This document shows, one piece after another, positions 61,485 through 64,000 of a stretch of 64,000 bases of DNA. Below the pieces are notes generated by a model that searched no databases, was not told the origin of the DNA, and saw only the letters and a list, made by a program, of their open reading frames with translations. The stretch is from an uncultured Alphaproteobacteria bacterium. GTDB taxonomy: Bacteria > Pseudomonadota > Alphaproteobacteria > MPNO01 > UBA2964. The stretch covers positions 124,001 to 188,000 of the forward strand of contig CALSLP010000001.1 in the NCBI GenBank assembly GCA_943787225.1. The letters run 5' to 3'. Position numbers and translations under genes: made by a program. How positions within the stretch are numbered: position 1 is the stretch's first letter; each line of letters starts with the position of its first letter.

Positions 61485-61973
61485 ATGAAGTCCCCCAAAG
61501 CGATTATCCGCACTGTTTCCGTTGCCCTGGCGATGATACTCGCCGCGACGACCGTCCGCGCTGGCGATATCGTCGATACCGCCATTTCAGCTGGTTCATT
61601 CAAAACACTCGTCGCCGCAGTGAAGGCTGCCGATCTTGTCAGTACGCTTAAGGGCAAAGGCCCTTTTACTGTGTTTGCCCCCACTGATGCGGCATTTGCT
61701 AAATTGCCAGCTGGAACGCTCGATTCTTTGCTTAAGCCAGAAAACAAAGCGAAGTTGGTGGCGATCCTTACCTACCACGTAGTCCCCGGCAAAGTGATGG
61801 CGAGCGATATTGCCGGCAAGTCTCTGAAGGTCGCCTCGGTACAGGGAAGCAAGATATCGGTCGAAGCCCATAGTGGCGTCATGGTCGATAAAGCCAAGGT
61901 GGTTAAAGCAGATGTGGAAGCCTCGAACGGCGTCATCCACGTGATTGATACGGTCATTATGCCAACCATGTGA
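61485..61973 (+). CDS. Fasciclin-domain secreted protein
   Basis: A 162-residue protein with a signal peptide ([15 protein letters not shown]) and one FAS1 domain: [50 protein letters not shown] and [15 protein letters not shown] are H1, H2 and the YH motif. FAS1 proteins mediate adhesion or bind carotenoid-like ligands at the cell surface. It lies in the sigma-controlled module; in other proteobacteria fasciclin genes belong to ECF/ChrR regulons too. AAGGA lies upstream of the ATG. Confidence 0.92.
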   Translation: MKSPKAIIRTVSVALAMILAATTVRAGDIVDTAISAGSFKTLVAAVKAADLVSTLKGKGPFTVFAPTDAAFAKLPAGTLDSLLKPENKAKLVAILTYHVVPGKVMASDIAGKSLKVASVQGSKISVEAHSGVMVDKAKVVKADVEASNGVIHVIDTVIMPTM

Positions 61974-62069
61974 TCTATTGCTTCAGGAATGCTGGCTTCG
62001 CCAACTGGCCGGGCCGGCATTCTTTGATCGCCGATCTTTCGTTCAACAATGACCTGAGGGCTTGCTGCC

Positions 62070-62675
62070 ATGAAGAGAATAATTATCGGTATAACGGGTG
62101 CCACTGGAACGATCTATGGTTGGCGTTTGATGGAGTTGCTCCGCAGCGAAGGTCAAACTGAAATCCACCTTGTAATGAGTCCCTCAGCCAAGCTGACGCT
62201 GAAGATGGAACTTGATGTCGAACTAGAGCGCATTAATTCGCTCGCTCACGAGGTCCATGCGCCCGGAAATATAGGAGCGGCAATATCTTCCGGTTCGTTT
62301 TTTAGCGAAGGGATGATCATCGCGCCTTGTTCCATAAAGACCATGTCCAATATTGCGATGGGTAATACGGGTGATCTGATTGCCCGCGCCGCAGACGTTA
62401 TCCTCAAAGAACGTCGTAAACTTGTTGTGGCTGTCCGGGAAACACCGCTACATGCGGGACATCTGGAGAGCATGTCTAAGCTCGCTAATCTTGGCGCTGT
62501 CATCTTTCCGCCAGTTCCGGCCTTTTATAACCGCCCGAAGTCCCTGGAAGACATCGTCGATCAGAGTTGTATGCGGATGCTGGATCAGTTGGGTGTACAT
62601 CTGGAATCATCCCCTCGCTGGGGAGAAGAAGGTGGTGTCGCCGCTGTGGGTCAGGTCCTGGGTGGTTTAAGCTGA
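62070..62675 (+). CDS. ubiX: UbiX-family flavin prenyltransferase
   Basis: A 201-residue flavoprotein. IIIGITGATGTIYGWRLMELL is split as IIIGITGATGTIYGW and the following helix, the FMN-binding turn; ISSGSFFSEGMIIAPCSIKT and RRKLVVAVRETPLHAGHLE are UbiX signatures. UbiX makes prenylated FMN, the cofactor of UbiD decarboxylases. No ubiD is nearby, so it serves ubiquinone synthesis or a distant aromatic decarboxylase. It is the last gene of the module before the right 54-bp repeat. Confidence 0.93.
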   Translation: MKRIIIGITGATGTIYGWRLMELLRSEGQTEIHLVMSPSAKLTLKMELDVELERINSLAHEVHAPGNIGAAISSGSFFSEGMIIAPCSIKTMSNIAMGNTGDLIARAADVILKERRKLVVAVRETPLHAGHLESMSKLANLGAVIFPPVPAFYNRPKSLEDIVDQSCMRMLDQLGVHLESSPRWGEEGGVAAVGQVLGGLS

Positions 62676-62763
62676 AGCGGCTGTTCGATCACTTCTGATC
62701 TGGAAGGGTGACATCCCCAAAAGGAAGGTCCGCGCGATTAAGACCTTCCGCCCAACGATAGTG

Positions 62764-62817
62764 CCAACCAGCGTTAAAATTTCAAACGGATTTCTATGTC
62801 TTATAGAAAATTGGTGG
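62764..62817 (+). repeat. 54-bp direct repeat, right copy
   Basis: Same orientation as 49753-49806, 52 of 54 bases identical. It lies 88 bases after ubiX. The two copies bracket the 13-kb sigma/anti-sigma module. Confidence 0.9.
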
Positions 62818-63391
62818 TGCTCGCAGTCTCGTGCGAACCAGTCTCGGTTTGATTTGCGTGTTAAACAGGGAAAATACAGGGAATAAAAAAGTAAGTCGCC
62901 TGCAGGCACCCTAATCAATGCCCATTTTCATACGCAAACCGTACTCCAAGCGTTCATTTCCCTCGACGAATAACAGGGAATTCTAGCCAATGAATCAGCG
63001 TATTTTTAAATTATGCAGGGACAAGTGAAAACGCGTCTGGTTACGGCCTAAATACGGACGCCATACCGCGTAGTGTATCAGGCTGCTTATAACCCAAAGC
63101 GGACTTGGGACCAGCGATCTTCTTGGTGCATTGGCCATTACCAATGCTGGCGGACGGGAGATCGGCTAGGTCAAGTGCTGCGTCAAACCGAACTAGACTT
63201 GGAAAAAGAAAGGGCTCATGCCAGTATCGCCCAAGAATAAAACCTATCTGGGGAATGTCGGCTCAGTGAGCACAAGGCGCGAACGCACCAAACTCATCTG
63301 CTTGAAAATCCATTCGGTATGGCCTCCGATTGCGGTCGATAATGTCGATAATATTGCATAATCAGGGCTATCTCAGTGAGGTAATGCGACG
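62818..63391. other. Non-coding region right of the module
   Basis: No gene is recognised. The sequence includes AAACAGGGAAAATACAGGG (62860s) with CAGGGAA recurring near 62970, and a patchwork of short frames that look like remnants. It probably is a decayed boundary between the module and the next region. Confidence 0.5.
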
Positions 63392-64000
63392 ATGAAGAAA
63401 ATCTCCGAAGAAAAAATGGCCGAATTCAACGCGGACTTTGTGAAGATATTCACGAGCGCTCTTGGTGTCGGCATCGTAATACTTGGATATTCATATACCC
63501 ACACATTTTTCCGAAGCTTTGGCCTGTCTCTATACCAATTGAAAATGGAGTGGATCGATATTCTGTTTCGAGGGATCACCTTGATCCAGGATTGGCGGGT
63601 AGCAGGTGTCTTTGCCTTTTCTATCTTATTGGGATCATTGCTATTTTCAATCCGCAACCTCGTTGGGTCCGCAACCAAGGTTCTTATCGTTTCGTTCACG
63701 GTGTTTGGTTTTCTGTTGTTGGCCACATGGGGCGGGCAGGCTCTGGGATATACCCATGCCAGAGCCATATGGGCGCATGGGGCCGGTAAGGTCGCCTTCT
63801 GCAGGATCGACGATTCAGATGCAGCCCTTAAACCGCTTGTCGACAAGATCAACGCACTGTCGCTAAAACAGAAAATCCGCTTGATACACCAGTCCAAAGA
63901 ACAGACCCATTTGGCACCGGTATTTGAGAAGATCGCCACGAATCAGACTACAGGTGAAGCCTATGTCATACCGACGAAATCTATCATTTATTGCCGCGTT
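63392..64000 (+). CDS. Membrane protein, 3' end outside the window
   Basis: The frame from ATG 63392 stays open to the window end (203 codons). The start is MKKISEEKMAEFNADFVKIF, then about three hydrophobic helices (SALGVGIVILGYSYTHTFF, VAGVFAFSILLGSLLFSI, VLIVSFTVFGFLLLATW) and a soluble part with RIDDSDAALKPLVDKINAL and TTGEAYVIPTKS. No family recognised. A long frame on the opposite strand here is only its shadow. Confidence 0.7.
   Translation, partial: MKKISEEKMAEFNADFVKIFTSALGVGIVILGYSYTHTFFRSFGLSLYQLKMEWIDILFRGITLIQDWRVAGVFAFSILLGSLLFSIRNLVGSATKVLIVSFTVFGFLLLATWGGQALGYTHARAIWAHGAGKVAFCRIDDSDAALKPLVDKINALSLKQKIRLIHQSKEQTHLAPVFEKIATNQTTGEAYVIPTKSIIYCRV

Noticed and set aside
63373..63939. 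188-residue frame on the minus strand at the right edge
   Set aside because: It is antisense to the plus-strand frame from 63392, which has membrane helices, a sensible start and runs off the window. The minus product is basic and shows no family features.
1..64000. CRISPR arrays, tRNA and rRNA genes, prophage
   Set aside because: No regularly spaced repeats, cloverleaf-like sequences with CCA ends, rRNA motifs or phage structural genes were recognised by eye. A tRNAscan-SE and CRISPR search would settle this.

Overview
The window looks like chromosomal DNA of an alphaproteobacterium. Supporting signs are an ECF sigma factor/ChrR zinc anti-sigma pair with Rhodobacter-type RpoE promoters, an S-oxygen and aromatic-type catabolic gene repertoire (flavin monooxygenases, Rieske oxygenases, molybdenum hydroxylases), and a TonB receptor and O-antigen ligase that imply a Gram-negative envelope. 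No rRNA, tRNA or CRISPR array was recognised. The species cannot be named from the sequence.

Layout. Bases 1-4950 hold ordinary genes: the end of a histidine kinase, an MFS exporter, gmhB, a TauE/SafE carrier, a GST, an FkbM methyltransferase and ppiC. Bases 4981-26664 form a long accessory catabolic region: an HpaB-type flavin monooxygenase, a metal-dependent cyclase, MmgE/PrpD, an LLM monooxygenase, an FAD monooxygenase, a BluB-like nitroreductase, a two-subunit molybdenum enzyme resembling pyrogallol transhydroxylase, an antiporter, hydrolases, a Rieske oxygenase, a zinc alcohol dehydrogenase, a CobW GTPase, a Rieske ferredoxin and a CMD-family protein. An IS3-family element (19346-20532) has cut off the 5' end of an M50-peptidase/HlyD-like gene. 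Bases 26698-39047 carry an O-antigen ligase, a TonB receptor/YfiR/hybrid-kinase operon, a second LLM monooxygenase, an orphan xanthine-dehydrogenase large subunit and a hydrolase.

Bases 39139-48868 (minus strand) are the most striking part: an apparently single operon coding for a MotA/TolQ/ExbB channel, two different ExbD/MotB-like proteins with von Willebrand A domains, a protein with a forkhead-like N-terminus, five PEGA repeats and an FGE-sulfatase-like domain, a TPR-like membrane protein, a lipoprotein and two secreted proteins. I infer an undescribed ion-driven envelope machine. An IS6-family element (48947-49752) sits 78 bp upstream of its first gene.

Bases 49753-62817 are a stress-response module bracketed by a 54-bp direct repeat. 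It contains rpoE/chrR-type genes, an FAD oxidoreductase/DUF1365/Cfa methyltransferase/MFS/DUF3833 operon, SDRs, a zinc-ribbon microprotein, VOC, DCC, fasciclin and UbiX. Seven candidate promoters share a (T/A)GATC(C/T) -35 box and an exact 18-bp spacer, which ties the module together as one regulon, probably for singlet-oxygen or membrane-lipid stress.

At least seven frame disruptions (mostly single extra bases) and one in-frame amber codon break otherwise well-conserved genes. They may be sequencing errors or real decay; this cannot be decided from the sequence alone.
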